From Deltaproteobacteria bacterium (GTDB lineage Bacteria > Desulfobacterota > Binatia > UTPRO1), in contig JADLHM010000025.1 of NCBI GenBank assembly GCA_020848745.1, forward strand, positions 1 to 64,000: DNA of 64,000 bases, in the 5' to 3' direction. Position numbers and translations under genes: made by a program. Under the pieces are notes generated by a model. The model was given only the letters and a program-made list of their open reading frames with translations. It ran no database searches and had not been told where the DNA came from. Numbering within the stretch: position 1 is the first letter of the stretch; each line of letters opens with the position of its first letter. Shown piece after piece: positions 1 to 8,718 of the stretch.

Positions 1-33
1 GAGCGCCGTCGCATCGCGGCGTCGCACGTCCTC

Positions 34-54
34 GGAATACCTTCCAGGTATTCC
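34..54. repeat. Perfect 9-bp inverted repeat at left edge
   Basis: Positions 34-42 (GGAATACCT) and 46-54 (AGGTATTCC) form a perfect hairpin with a 3-base loop. It lies in the non-coding stretch before the dppB-like gene. The flanking sequence is unusually simple in codon terms and may be part of a dispersed intergenic repeat, but no second copy was noticed in this window. No T-run follows, so it is not a clear intrinsic terminator. Confidence 0.5.
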
Positions 55-204
55 TGCGGGTTGCTCCTTGCGCTGCTCGGCGCTCTTCGCCCGGCTCGGT
101 CCGGGGATTTCTTCACAACCTCTGAGCGCACGCGGCCGCGCGCTCCGCGCGGGGAGCCCCATCCATCTGGCGGAGGCGCGCGACGCTCGCTAGGGTCGGC
201 GCCG

Positions 205-1143
205 ATGCCGCGACTCGCGCTCCGTCGTCTCGCGCTCACCGTCCCGACGATGCTCGCGGCCGCGACCCTCGTCTTTCTCCTGGTCCACCTCGTCCCCGGG
301 GACCCCGTCGACGTGATGCTCGGCGAGAGCGCAGCCCCGGCGGACCGCGAGGCGCTCCGCCGGAGGCTCGGCCTCGACCGGCCGGTCGCCGTGCAGTACG
401 CGGCCTTCCTCGCCGGGCTCGCGCGGGGCGAGCTCGGCCGCTCGCTCGTCCACGGGACGCCGGTCGCGCGCCTCCTCGCCGAGCGCCTCCCCGCGACCGC
501 GGAGCTGACATTCGCGGCGCTGGCCGTCGCCGTCGCGCTGGCGCTGCCCCTCGGGCTCGCCGCGGCGGCGCGCCCCGGCACCTGGATCGACCGCGGATCG
601 GTCGGGTTGGCGCTCCTCGGGGTCTCGGTGCCGAGCTTCTGGCTCGGGCCGATGCTCATCATCCTCTTCGCGATCGATCTCGGTTGGCTGCCGGTCTCCG
701 GCCGCGGGACGTGGGCGCACCTCGTGCTGCCGGCCGCGACCCTCGGCTTCGGCATGGCGGCGATCCTGACGCGCATGACGCGTGCGAGCGTCCTCGACTG
801 CCTCGCGGAGGACTACGTCCGCACCGCGCGCGCCAAGGGCGTGAGCCGCGGCCGCATCCTGGCGCGCCACGCGCTCCGCAACGCGCTCGCCCCGGTCGTG
901 ACCATCCTCGGCCTCCAGTTCGGCGCCCTCCTCGCCGGCACGGTCATCACCGAGACGATCTTCGCGTGGCCCGGCCTCGGCCGGCTCCTCATCGACGCCA
1001 TCAATCAGCGCGACTACCCGGTGGTGCAGGGCTGCATCCTCGCCATCGCGGCCGGGTTCGTGGTCGCCAACGCGCTCGCCGACGTCGTGAACGGGTGGCT
1101 CGACCCCCGGATCGGCGCCGCCGCGACCCGCGCCCGCTCGTGA
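205..1143 (+). CDS. dppB: ABC transporter permease, DppB family
   Basis: Integral-membrane permease of a peptide/nickel-type ABC importer (312 aa). It has the N-terminal DppB/OppB pattern (one membrane helix, then VHLVPGDPV at about residues 28-36), a G-L-D-R-P-V-A-V-Q-Y segment near residue 52, and the inner-membrane signature for docking the ATPase (EDYVRTARAKGVSRGRIL, about residues 208-225). Start chosen at ATG 205: an open frame continues upstream but its translation is low-complexity and lacks family homology. The gene overlaps the next permease. The solute-binding protein and ATPases are not in the window; they may lie upstream or elsewhere. Substrate cannot be told from a permease. 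Confidence 0.9.
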   Translation: MPRLALRRLALTVPTMLAAATLVFLLVHLVPGDPVDVMLGESAAPADREALRRRLGLDRPVAVQYAAFLAGLARGELGRSLVHGTPVARLLAERLPATAELTFAALAVAVALALPLGLAAAARPGTWIDRGSVGLALLGVSVPSFWLGPMLIILFAIDLGWLPVSGRGTWAHLVLPAATLGFGMAAILTRMTRASVLDCLAEDYVRTARAKGVSRGRILARHALRNALAPVVTILGLQFGALLAGTVITETIFAWPGLGRLLIDAINQRDYPVVQGCILAIAAGFVVANALADVVNGWLDPRIGAAATRARS

Positions 1144-1964
1144 GAGCACGCACCCACTCGCTGCGCATGCTGCTCGGCGCAACGCTCCTCGCGGCACTGC
1201 TCGTCGTCGCGGCCGCCGCCACCTGGATCGCGCCGTACGACCCGACCACGCAGGTGCTCGCTGAGAACCTCGCGCCGCCGAGCGCGGCGCACCCGCTCGG
1301 GCAGGACAAGCTCGGGCGCGACATCCTCGCACGCGTCGTCTACGGCACGCGCGTGTCGCTCGCGGTCGGCGTCGTGACGGTCCTCGTGTCGCTCGGGATC
1401 GGCGCCACGATCGGCGCGCTCGCGGGCTTCGCGGGCGGCTGGGTCGACGAGGTCGTCATGCGGGTCGTCGACGTGCTGCTCGCCTTCCCCGGCCTGCTCC
1501 TCGCCATCGCACTCACGGGCGTCCTCGGGCCGAGCCTCCGCAACGTCGTCATCGCCCTCTGCCTGATCGGCTGGACCGGCTACGCGCGCCTCGCGCGCGG
1601 CGAGGTCGTGCGCCTGCGCGAGCGCGAGTTCGTGGAGGCGGCGCGCGCGCTCGGCGTGCCGGAGCGCCGCATTCTCGTCCGTCACGTCGCGCCGCTCCTC
1701 GCGACGCCGATGCTCGTGCAGGCGACGTTCGGCATGGCGGCGGCGATCGTCGCCGAGGCGTCGCTCAGCTTCCTCGGGCTCGGCGCCCAGCCGCCGACGC
1801 CGTCGTGGGGCGCGATGCTGAACGACGGCCGCGCGTTCGTGCTCGTGGCGCCGCACCTCACCGTCTTTCCCGGGCTCGCGATCCTCGTGACGGTGCTCGG
1901 GCTGAACTTCCTGGGGGACGGCCTCCGCGACCGCCTCGACGTCCGGATGCCGACCGAGCTCTGA
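1140..1964 (+). CDS. dppC: ABC transporter permease, DppC family
   Basis: Second permease of the importer (274 aa). An N-terminal helix is followed by the DppC hallmark HPLGQDKLGRDILARVVYG (about residues 44-62) and the ATPase-docking loop EREFVEAARALGVPERRIL (about residues 160-178). The GTG at 1140 overlaps the dppB stop in a GTGA arrangement, which implies translational coupling; an in-frame ATG at 1167 is the alternative. The gene ends 49 bases before the stop of the convergent histidine kinase, and no ATPase gene follows, so the transporter operon is incomplete here. Confidence 0.9.
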   Translation: MRARTHSLRMLLGATLLAALLVVAAAATWIAPYDPTTQVLAENLAPPSAAHPLGQDKLGRDILARVVYGTRVSLAVGVVTVLVSLGIGATIGALAGFAGGWVDEVVMRVVDVLLAFPGLLLAIALTGVLGPSLRNVVIALCLIGWTGYARLARGEVVRLREREFVEAARALGVPERRILVRHVAPLLATPMLVQATFGMAAAIVAEASLSFLGLGAQPPTPSWGAMLNDGRAFVLVAPHLTVFPGLAILVTVLGLNFLGDGLRDRLDVRMPTEL

Positions 1965-2013
1965 CGCCCCTCCCGCGCGAGATTCCGATCCCGCGCGCGG
2001 AGCGCTGCGCCGC

Positions 2014-3498
2014 TCACGACCGCGGCGCCGCATCGGCCGCGGGGAGGCGCACGGTGACGGCGGTCCCCTGCCCGCACGCCGACGCGACCTCGATGCGCCC
2101 GCCGTGGCGCGCGACGATGGCGCGCGAGATCGCGAGGCCGAGGCCGCTTCCGCGCCCAGACTCCTTCGTGGTGACGAACGGATCGAAGACGCTCGGCAGG
2201 AGGTCGGCCGCGATGCCGCCGCCGTCGTCGCGGACGACCACGCAGACGTCTCCGCCGTCGCGCGCGAGCGCGAGCCAGAGGTTGCCCCCGGACGCAAGCG
2301 CGTCGAGCGCGTTCATCAGGAGGTTGATGACGACCTGGTTGATCTCCGCGGGCACGCAGACGACGGGGGGCACGTCGGCGTAATCCTCGTGGACGGTCAC
2401 GCCGGGCGGGACGCGATAGCGCAGGAGCGCCAAGGTGGCGACGAGCCCGGGCGCGAGCGGCGCCGCGCGCCGCACCGTTCCCTTGCCGCCGCGACCGAAA
2501 TCGCGGAGCTGCGCGAGGAGGCCCGTCGCGCGGCTCGTCGCCTCGGCGCAGTTCGCGAGCAGGAGCGGCGTCTCCCGCCGCGCCTCCGCGGCGTCGGCGA
2601 GCGCGGCGCTCGCGGCCGCCGGCGGCACGCCGGCGAGGCCGCCGAGCGCGCAGGTCGCGAGCGCGCGCTCGTAGGCGCGCACCGCCTCCGTGAGGGGCTC
2701 GATCGTGCCGGCGAGGACCGCGAGCGGATTCCCGAGCTCGTGGGCCATGCCGGCGACCAGGAGCTGCAAGGTCTTCATGCGGTCGGTCTCGACGAGCCCC
2801 GCCTCCGCGCGCGCGAGCCGATCGTACGCGTCCCGCAGCGAGGCGTGCGTCGCGGTGACCCGACGGAGCGAACGCGCGAGCCGGCGATGGGTGCCCGCGA
2901 GGTCGCGCTCGTTCTTGATCAGCCGGCGCGTCAGCACTCCGCCCACGAGCACGAGGAGGAGGAGCGTGGTCCCGAGCGAGGCGAGACGGACGGCGGTCTC
3001 CGCGGCGGCGACGGGCCGCCCGGCGTCCCCGAGCCCGGCCGGACCCGCGAGCGACGCGACGGCCAGGAGCGCGAGGCTCATGGCGCCCATCGCCGCGCCG
3101 AGCCCGACGTCGACCACGATCGCGGTCGTGAGCACCTGGACGACATAGAGGAAGAGGAACGGGCTCGCGGTGCCGCCCGTCCGCGCCACGACGTAGGTGA
3201 TGAGCACCGCGTCGCCCACCCCCGTCCATGCCAGCATCTGCGGAATGCGCTCCCACCGCGCGATCCGACCCGCCGCGAGCCGATTCATGACGCCGCCGAC
3301 GACCGCCGCGACGAGCGCCGGGCCGAGCGCCGGCAGCACGCCGCGCAGCCATCCGGCGACAGCGACCGCGAGGAACACGACGATGACGGTGGCACGCACC
3401 CGCACCGACCAGCGCAGCCGGTCGCGCGTGACGCGGACGCGCGCGCGCCGCGCATGGCGGCGGAGCGCGCGGACCATGCGGCGGCACCAGCGGGTCAT
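2014..3498 (-). CDS. Membrane sensor histidine kinase
   Basis: Orphan two-component kinase (494 aa from the ATG at 3498). About six hydrophobic helices occupy the N-terminal third and form an integral-membrane sensor. A linker follows, then an H-box AGMAHELGNPLAVL with the likely phospho-acceptor His near residue 253. The ATPase domain carries the N-box NQVVINLLMNALDA, the G1 box DDGGG and the G2 box GSGLGL. The HELGNP H-box resembles the NtrB/HisKA-like group. The frame is open up to 3621, but the extra residues are Arg/Ala-rich and unconserved in character, so the later ATG is preferred. No response regulator is adjacent, so the partner is unknown. Confidence 0.85.
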   Translation of the reverse strand: MTRWCRRMVRALRRHARRARVRVTRDRLRWSVRVRATVIVVFLAVAVAGWLRGVLPALGPALVAAVVGGVMNRLAAGRIARWERIPQMLAWTGVGDAVLITYVVARTGGTASPFLFLYVVQVLTTAIVVDVGLGAAMGAMSLALLAVASLAGPAGLGDAGRPVAAAETAVRLASLGTTLLLLVLVGGVLTRRLIKNERDLAGTHRRLARSLRRVTATHASLRDAYDRLARAEAGLVETDRMKTLQLLVAGMAHELGNPLAVLAGTIEPLTEAVRAYERALATCALGGLAGVPPAAASAALADAAEARRETPLLLANCAEATSRATGLLAQLRDFGRGGKGTVRRAAPLAPGLVATLALLRYRVPPGVTVHEDYADVPPVVCVPAEINQVVINLLMNALDALASGGNLWLALARDGGDVCVVVRDDGGGIAADLLPSVFDPFVTTKESGRGSGLGLAISRAIVARHGGRIEVASACGQGTAVTVRLPAADAAPRS

Positions 3499-3650
3499 GC
3501 GCGCCAGCCAAGCCCGTGCGTCCGGCGTCGGGCAACGGCGGCGCCGGCTACGCGTATCCGTTCGCGCCGCCCCTCGTTCTGGAGCCCCGATGCTGTTAGA
3601 AGGGCGTCCGTGACGCGTCATCCCCCGCGGCTCCGCATCCCCCGTTCCGC

Positions 3651-4445
3651 ATGACCGAAGCGCACGTCGAGCTTTCGCGCGTGCGCGTGGCGTTCGGCAC
3701 GCGCGAGGTGTTGCGGGATCTGTCGTGCCGCTTCCCGCGCGGCAGGATCTCGGTGATCCTCGGCGGCAGCGGCTCGGGCAAGAGCACGTTGCTGCGGACG
3801 ATCGGCGGCCTCGTGCAGCCGCGCGCCGGCGCGGTCGTCGTCGACGGCGAAGACGTCACCCGGCTCTCGGAGTCCGAGCTCTACCGGGTCCGCAAGAAGC
3901 TCGGGATGATGTTCCAGCAGGGCGCGCTCCTCGACTCGCTGACGGTGTTCGACAACCTCGCGTTCCCGCTCCGCGAGCACACGCGCCTCTCGGCGCGCGA
4001 GATCGCCGACGCCGTCCACGCGTGCATCGAAGCGGTAGGCCTGCAGAACGTCGACGCGCTCCTGCCGGGACAGCTCTCGGGCGGGATGGTGAAGCGCGTC
4101 GCGCTCGCCCGCGCCATCGTGCGCGAGCCCGTCATCCTGCTCTGCGACGAGCCGTTCTCCGGTCTCGACCCGATCTCGGCGCGCCGGATCGAAGGGCTCC
4201 TCGTCGAGATCAACCGGCTCCGCGGTGTCACCTTGATCGTCGTCTCGCACAGCATTCCGTCGACCATGCGGATGGCCGATCACGTCGTCGTGCTCCTCCC
4301 CGACGGACCGGTCGAAGGCACCCCGGCGGAACTGCGGGCGAGCACCGATCCGCGCATCGTCGCGTTCCTGAGCGACGGCGAGGATCCGTCGGTCGGCGCG
4401 CCCGACGACCTCCCCGGCACGTCCGCCGCCGCGAGGCCCGCGTGA
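3651..4445 (+). CDS. mlaF: Mla phospholipid transport ATPase MlaF
   Basis: Cytoplasmic ATPase of the MlaFED complex, which moves phospholipids between inner and outer membranes (264 aa). Walker A is GGSGSGKST (residues 38-46), the Q-loop is MMFQQGALLDSLTV, the ABC signature is LSGGMVKRVALARA, Walker B is VILLCDEPFSGLDP, and the H-loop is VVSHS. The signature variant LSGGM rather than LSGGQ, with the Q-loop QQGALLDSLTV, is typical of MlaF/Mkl ATPases. It is first in a five-gene operon; the permease starts 13 bases after its stop. No mlaB (STAS protein) gene follows in the operon. Confidence 0.95.
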   Translation: MTEAHVELSRVRVAFGTREVLRDLSCRFPRGRISVILGGSGSGKSTLLRTIGGLVQPRAGAVVVDGEDVTRLSESELYRVRKKLGMMFQQGALLDSLTVFDNLAFPLREHTRLSAREIADAVHACIEAVGLQNVDALLPGQLSGGMVKRVALARAIVREPVILLCDEPFSGLDPISARRIEGLLVEINRLRGVTLIVVSHSIPSTMRMADHVVVLLPDGPVEGTPAELRASTDPRIVAFLSDGEDPSVGAPDDLPGTSAAARPA

Positions 4446-4458
4446 GAGGCGCGCGCTG

Positions 4459-5235
4459 ATGCTGCGGCCGGTCCAGGATCTCGGGTGGGCGGCGCTGCGC
4501 TTCGTCGCCGACCTCGGCGCGCTCGCGACCTTCACGCTCCAGGTGGTGCGCGCGACCGTGATGCCGCCCTGGCGCTTCCGGCTCTTCCTCGACGAGCTCT
4601 ACAAGCTCGGCGTGCTGTCGCTCGTCATCATCTGCGTCTGCGGGCTCGCGGTCGGCATGGTGCTCGGCCTCCAGGGATACAATACGCTGGTGCGATTCGG
4701 CGCGGCCGAATCGCTCGGGGCGGTGGTGGGACTGAGCCTCGTCCGCGAGCTCGGGCCGGTACTGACGGCGCTGCTCGCGACGGGACGCGCCGGCTCCGCG
4801 ACCGCCGCCGAGATCGGCACGATGGTCGCGACCGAACAGCTCGACGGGCTCCGCATGATGTCGGTGGACCCGGTCGACCTCGTCGTGCAGCCGAAGGTCT
4901 CGGCGATGATCGCCGTGATGCCGCTCCTCTCGGCGCTCTTCATTGTGTGCGGCCTCGCCGGCGGATATCTCGTCGGCGTGGGGCTGATGGGGCTCGACGG
5001 CGGCAACTACCTGGCGAGCCTGCAATCGGCGGTCGATTTCCGCGACGATGTCCTCGGAAGCCTGCTGAAAGCGCTCATCTTCGGCGTGCTGGTCGGCCTG
5101 ATCGCGACCTATCGCGGCTACCACGCGGCGCCGACGTCGGCGGGCGTGAGCGCCGCCACGACGTCCACCGTGGTCGTCGGATCGGTCAGCATCCTCATCT
5201 TCGACTACTTCGTGACCGCCCTCTGGGGAGTGTGA
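4459..5235 (+). CDS. mlaE: Mla permease MlaE
   Basis: Inner-membrane permease of the Mla/MCE transporter (258 aa). Family hallmarks are the region VVGLSLVRELGPVLTALLATGRAGSA (split here as VVGLSLVRELGP and LLATGRAGSA), EIGTMVATEQLDGLRMM, and a C-terminal GYHAAPTSAGVSAATTS followed by a last helix. Length and helix pattern are normal. It lies between the ATPase and the MCE subunit, with only two bases separating its stop from the mlaD start, which supports one transcript and coupled translation. Confidence 0.95.
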   Translation: MLRPVQDLGWAALRFVADLGALATFTLQVVRATVMPPWRFRLFLDELYKLGVLSLVIICVCGLAVGMVLGLQGYNTLVRFGAAESLGAVVGLSLVRELGPVLTALLATGRAGSATAAEIGTMVATEQLDGLRMMSVDPVDLVVQPKVSAMIAVMPLLSALFIVCGLAGGYLVGVGLMGLDGGNYLASLQSAVDFRDDVLGSLLKALIFGVLVGLIATYRGYHAAPTSAGVSAATTSTVVVGSVSILIFDYFVTALWGV

Positions 5236-5237
5236 CC

Positions 5238-5711
5238 ATGACTCGATCCCCCCTCCGCGACCTCGTCGTCGGCCTCTTCGTTCTCGCCGGACTCGGCGCG
5301 ATCGCCTACCTCTCGATCAGCGTCGGCGGGCTCTCCTACAGCGGCCCGGGCGGCCTCACCCTCTACGCGTCCTTCGATCAGACCGGCGGGCTCAAGGTGC
5401 GCGCACCGGTGGTCATCTCCGGCGTCAAGGTCGGCCAGATCTCCGACATCGAGCTCGGCGAGGACTACCGCGCTCGAGCCACCCTCGACCTCGACCCGAA
5501 TCTCGCGCTGCCGACCGATACGACCGCGTCCATCCAGACGGCCGGCCTCCTCGGCGACCGCTACGTCGCGCTCCAACTCGGCGGCGAGGAGCAGATGCTG
5601 AAGCCCGGCGACGAGATCACCTTCACCGAATCGGCGGTGATTCTCGAGCGCCTGATCGGCAAACTGGTGCACAACGCTCCCGGCGAGAGCGACACGAAGA
5701 AAGAAGAGTAG
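5238..5711 (+). CDS. mlaD: MCE-domain substrate-binding subunit MlaD
   Basis: Periplasmic, membrane-anchored MCE protein that forms the hexameric lipid tunnel on MlaE (157 aa). One N-terminal helix (about residues 8-28) is followed by a single MCE domain: LYASFDQTGGLKVRAPVVIS, then GVKVGQISDIEL and the loop TAGLLGDRYVALQLGG. Start at ATG 5238, two bases after the mlaE stop; longer in-frame readings run antiparallel to real mlaE codons and are not credible. A short charged tail (DTKKEE) follows the domain. The length is slightly below E. coli MlaD (183 aa). Confidence 0.93.
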   Translation: MTRSPLRDLVVGLFVLAGLGAIAYLSISVGGLSYSGPGGLTLYASFDQTGGLKVRAPVVISGVKVGQISDIELGEDYRARATLDLDPNLALPTDTTASIQTAGLLGDRYVALQLGGEEQMLKPGDEITFTESAVILERLIGKLVHNAPGESDTKKEE

Positions 5712-5722
5712 AGGAGCACCCG

Positions 5723-6478
5723 ATGGCCCTGATGCGAACGATGCCCGCCCTGCTGATCGCGCTCGCACTCGCGGCGCCCGCCGCCGCGCGCGCGGAGGAG
5801 CAGCCGGGTGCCGACTACGACCCGTGGCAGCGCATGAACCGCGGTATCTTCTGGTTCAACGACCAGTGCGACGTCTACGTCCTCGAGCCCGTCGCCAAGG
5901 GCTGGGACGTGGTGATGCCCGAGCGCGCCGAGACCAGCATCTCCAATTTCTTCGCGAATCTGCGTTTTCCGGTGGTGATGGTGAACAACCTGCTGCAGGG
6001 GAAGCCCGGCGCGGCGGCGATCGACGTCGGCCGCTTCATGGTGAACACCAGCTTCGGCATCGCCGGTCTGTTCGACCCCGCGACCCTCTGGGGCCTGACC
6101 AAGCACAACGAGGACTTCGGGCAGACGCTCGGCGTCTGGGGCGTCCCGCCGGGGCCGTATCTCGTGCTCCCGCTCTTCGGACCGTCCAACCCGCGCGACA
6201 CGGCCGGCATGCCGGTCGACTACGTGCTCAGCATCACGCCGCTCGTCCTCAACTCGTTCTGGTGGACGGGGGCCGGGGTCGTGAACGTCGTCAACACCCG
6301 GGCCCAGTACCTGGACGAGGTCCGCAACGCGAAGGAGGCGTCCCTCGACTATTACGTCTTCGCGCGGAACGCGTACTATCAGCGGCGCACGGCGCTCGTG
6401 AACGACCAACAGGAGGAGAGCGGCCAGGCGCCGACCGACGATCTCTATGACCTCAACGCCATCGAAGGCTCGAAATAG
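5723..6478 (+). CDS. mlaA: MlaA/VacJ outer-membrane component, no lipobox
   Basis: Outer-membrane component that extracts mislocalised phospholipids and hands them to MlaC (251 aa). VacJ-family motifs are clear: DYDPWQRMNRGIFWFND near residue 31, SNFFANLRFPVVMVNNLLQG, GRFMVNTSFGIAGLFDPA, HNEDFGQTLGVWGVPPGPYLVLP, and FGPSNPRD. The N-terminal signal peptide (ALLIALALAAPAAARA) has no cysteine, so the usual lipoprotein modification is absent; signal peptidase I cleavage after ARA is the likely outcome. Its end overlaps the next gene by 32 bases. The tail QEESGQAPTDDLYDLNA is low complexity. Confidence 0.92.
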   Translation: MALMRTMPALLIALALAAPAAARAEEQPGADYDPWQRMNRGIFWFNDQCDVYVLEPVAKGWDVVMPERAETSISNFFANLRFPVVMVNNLLQGKPGAAAIDVGRFMVNTSFGIAGLFDPATLWGLTKHNEDFGQTLGVWGVPPGPYLVLPLFGPSNPRDTAGMPVDYVLSITPLVLNSFWWTGAGVVNVVNTRAQYLDEVRNAKEASLDYYVFARNAYYQRRTALVNDQQEESGQAPTDDLYDLNAIEGSK

Positions 6479-7082
6479 CTTCTCCGCGCTCGTCGCCGTG
6501 CTCGCGCTGGCAGCCGCCGTGCCACGCGCGGCGTGGTCGGCGGAAGACGCCGCCGCGGCCGTCGTCGAGAAGACGACGAGCGGCGTGATCGCGATCCTCC
6601 TCGACCAGAGCTTGTCGACCGAGGCGAAGCGCAAGCGCGTCGAGGACGTCGTGCTCCAGAGCGTCGACTTCGAGACGCTCTCCAAGCTCGTGCTCGCCCG
6701 CAACTGGAGCCGCTTCGACGAGGGGCAGCGCGACGAGTTCATGGACCTCTTCAAGAACCACCTCTCGATGACCTACGGACGGAACGTCGAGAACTACAAG
6801 GAAGAGAAGGTGCAGATCACCGGGACGCGGTCCGAGAGCGGCGGCGACGCCACCGTGAAGACGAAGGTCGTCCGCGGCGGCGCCAACGACATCCTGGTCG
6901 ATTACCGCCTGCGCCAGAAGGGCGGAACCTGGAAGATCATCGACGTGGTGATCGAAGGCGTGAGCCTGGTCTCGAACTTCCGCTCGCAGTTTCAGGACGT
7001 CGTGTCGAACGGCGGGCCCGAGCGCCTGCTCGCCCTCCTGCGCGAGAAGAACGCCAAGGGCGAGCCGCTCAAGGCGAGCTGA
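6447..7082 (+). CDS. mlaC: Periplasmic phospholipid carrier MlaC
   Basis: Soluble shuttle that carries phospholipid between MlaA and MlaD (211 aa, close to E. coli MlaC). A signal peptide (about residues 12-32, cleavage near WSA) is followed by Tol_Tol_Ttg2 family features: VDFETLSKLVLARNWSRFDE, FMDLFKNHLSMTYGRNVENY, then VDYRLRQKGGTWKIIDVVIE, GVSLVSNFRSQF. The start ATG at 6447 lies inside mlaA, a 32-base overlap; a later start would remove the signal peptide. Its 3' end overlaps the convergent TPR gene by 14 bases. Confidence 0.92.
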   Translation: MTSTPSKARNSFSALVAVLALAAAVPRAAWSAEDAAAAVVEKTTSGVIAILLDQSLSTEAKRKRVEDVVLQSVDFETLSKLVLARNWSRFDEGQRDEFMDLFKNHLSMTYGRNVENYKEEKVQITGTRSESGGDATVKTKVVRGGANDILVDYRLRQKGGTWKIIDVVIEGVSLVSNFRSQFQDVVSNGGPERLLALLREKNAKGEPLKAS

Positions 7083-7884
7083 GCGCGCGCGGCGCCCCGA
7101 GCGGTTGGCCGGCCTTCGCCTTCTTCTCGAGCGACTCCGCTTCGGTGCCGCCGACCATGTCGCCGACGAGCACGTATTGCCGCATCGCCTCGTGGAACGC
7201 GGCGACGGCCTTGTCGCGCTTCCCGAGCGCCGCGTAGACGTAACCGAGCGTCTTGTGGGAAGCCGCGTCGCGGGGATTCAGGCGGACGGCCGTCTCGAGC
7301 TCGGTCGCGGCGCGATCGTTCATGCCGCGCTCCGCGAACACGGCGCCGAGCTTGGCGTGGGTGGCCGCGTCGTTCGGCGACGCCGCCGCGGCCTTGGCGT
7401 AGACCTCCTCGGCACGCGCGCTCTGCCCCTGGTCTTCGAGCTCGGCGCCGAGCTCGAGCGCCGCGCTCGCCGACGTGGGATTCGCCTTCACGGCCTCCTC
7501 GAACGCGGCGAGCGCCTCGCTTCTCTTGCCGCCCTGTCGCGCGAGCAGGCCGCGCGTCACGTACACGCCCTCGAGCCCCTCGCGCGCCTCCTCCATGTTC
7601 GGATCGATGCGGATCGCCTCGTTGAAGTGCTTGATCGCGTAGTCGTTCATGCCGACCCGGACCTGGCACGTCGCGAGGTGGTAGTGCGCGAGCGCGTTTT
7701 CGGGATCCTTGTCGAGGATCTTCGAGTAGTTCGACGACGCGAGGCTCCATTGGCCACGCGACTCGAGGCTCGCGGCTTCGGAGAACAGGCGGTCGATCTC
7801 CTCCTGCGTGCCGGCGAAGGCGGGGGCCGCGAGCGTCACGAGGGCGGCGACGAGCAGCATCGAGGTGCGTCGTGGCATGAGCAT
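7069..7884 (-). CDS. Secreted TPR-repeat protein
   Basis: Exported tetratricopeptide-repeat protein (271 aa) of unknown specific role. A signal peptide (LLVAALVTLAAPAFAG, residues 10-25) is followed by about five or six TPR units of 34 residues, for example WSLASSNYSKILDKDPENAL, ALAHYHLATCQVRVGMNDYA, AATHAKLGAVFAERGMNDRA and AASHKTLGYVYAALGKRDKA. TPR proteins are scaffolds for complexes, here presumably periplasmic. It is last in a minus-strand run headed by htrA/PBP and starts 13 bases after the Fpg stop, which suggests co-transcription. Confidence 0.85.
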   Translation of the reverse strand: MLMPRRTSMLLVAALVTLAAPAFAGTQEEIDRLFSEAASLESRGQWSLASSNYSKILDKDPENALAHYHLATCQVRVGMNDYAIKHFNEAIRIDPNMEEAREGLEGVYVTRGLLARQGGKRSEALAAFEEAVKANPTSASAALELGAELEDQGQSARAEEVYAKAAAASPNDAATHAKLGAVFAERGMNDRAATELETAVRLNPRDAASHKTLGYVYAALGKRDKAVAAFHEAMRQYVLVGDMVGGTEAESLEKKAKAGQPLGAPRALSSP

Positions 7885-7897
7885 GTCTCCTCTGGGG

Positions 7898-8710
7898 TCA
7901 ACGCTGACACTGGGGACAATAGAACGAGCTCCGGCCGACGATCACGCGCCGGCGGATCACGCCGCCGCAGCGGCGGCACGGCTCACCGGCGCGCTCGTAC
8001 ACCCGGAACGTGTGCTGGAAAGCCCCCGGCTCGCCGCGCTCGTCGCGGTAGTCGGAGATCGACGAGCCGCGCAGCTCGATCGCCTCGGCGAGCACGCGCC
8101 CGGTCTCGGCGACGATGCGTGCGGCGTCGGCGCGCGTCACCCGCGAGGTGCGCCGGCCCGGGCGGATGCCGGCGCCGAACAAGATCTCGTTGACGTAGAT
8201 GTTGCCGAGACCGGCGACCACCTGCTGGTCCATGAGCAGGCTCTTCACCGCCCGGCGTTGCCGGCGGGCGACGCCGTGCAGGAAGTCGGCGGAGAACTCG
8301 GCGGCGAGGGGCTCCGGCCCGAGCGCCGCGAGCTCGGTGAGCGCATCGGCGGGGCCGATCCGCATGAGCCCGAAGCGGCGCGGGTCGTGGAAGCGCACGG
8401 TCCGGCCGTCGTCGAGCGCGGCCACGACGTGGGTGTGAATCCGCCGCGGCTCGCTCGCCGGCAGCACGACCATCGTCCCCGTCATGCCGAGATGCACGAG
8501 CCAACTGGCGCCGTCATCGAGGTCGAGAAGCAGGTACTTGGCGCGCCGGCGCACGCGCTCGATGCGCCGCCCGGTCAGCCGGGCCGCGAAGTCGCGCGCG
8601 AGCCGCCGGCGCAGGCGGCGCTCGTGGACCTCGACCGCCGTGATGCGGCGCCCCGTAACGGCGCCGGCGAGCCCGCGCCGCACCGTCTCGACTTCGGGGA
8701 GCTCCGGCAC
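7898..8710 (-). CDS. mutM: Formamidopyrimidine-DNA glycosylase (Fpg/MutM)
   Basis: Base-excision repair glycosylase/AP lyase that removes 8-oxoguanine and formamidopyrimidines (270 aa). It begins with the invariant PELPEVETVRRGL, whose Pro becomes the N-terminal catalytic residue after Met removal, followed by the catalytic Glu. It carries RAKYLLLDLDDG around residue 56, the helix-two-turn-helix DQQVVAGLGNIYVNEILF, and the C-terminal zinc finger with CRRC and CPQC pairs, including the DNA-binding Arg in GRSSFYC. Eight bases separate its start from the rsmA stop, within one operon. Confidence 0.96.
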   Translation of the reverse strand: MPELPEVETVRRGLAGAVTGRRITAVEVHERRLRRRLARDFAARLTGRRIERVRRRAKYLLLDLDDGASWLVHLGMTGTMVVLPASEPRRIHTHVVAALDDGRTVRFHDPRRFGLMRIGPADALTELAALGPEPLAAEFSADFLHGVARRQRRAVKSLLMDQQVVAGLGNIYVNEILFGAGIRPGRRTSRVTRADAARIVAETGRVLAEAIELRGSSISDYRDERGEPGAFQHTFRVYERAGEPCRRCGGVIRRRVIVGRSSFYCPQCQR

Positions 8711-8718
8711 GGGAGGCT

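Noticed and set aside
205-1964. Complete peptide/nickel ABC importer locus
   Set aside because: Only the two permeases are present; no solute-binding protein or ATPase gene lies in the window, so substrate and completeness cannot be claimed.
1014-2297. Long minus-strand frame opposite dppC
   Set aside because: Composition-driven shadow of the permease and kinase genes; charged low-complexity translation without motifs.
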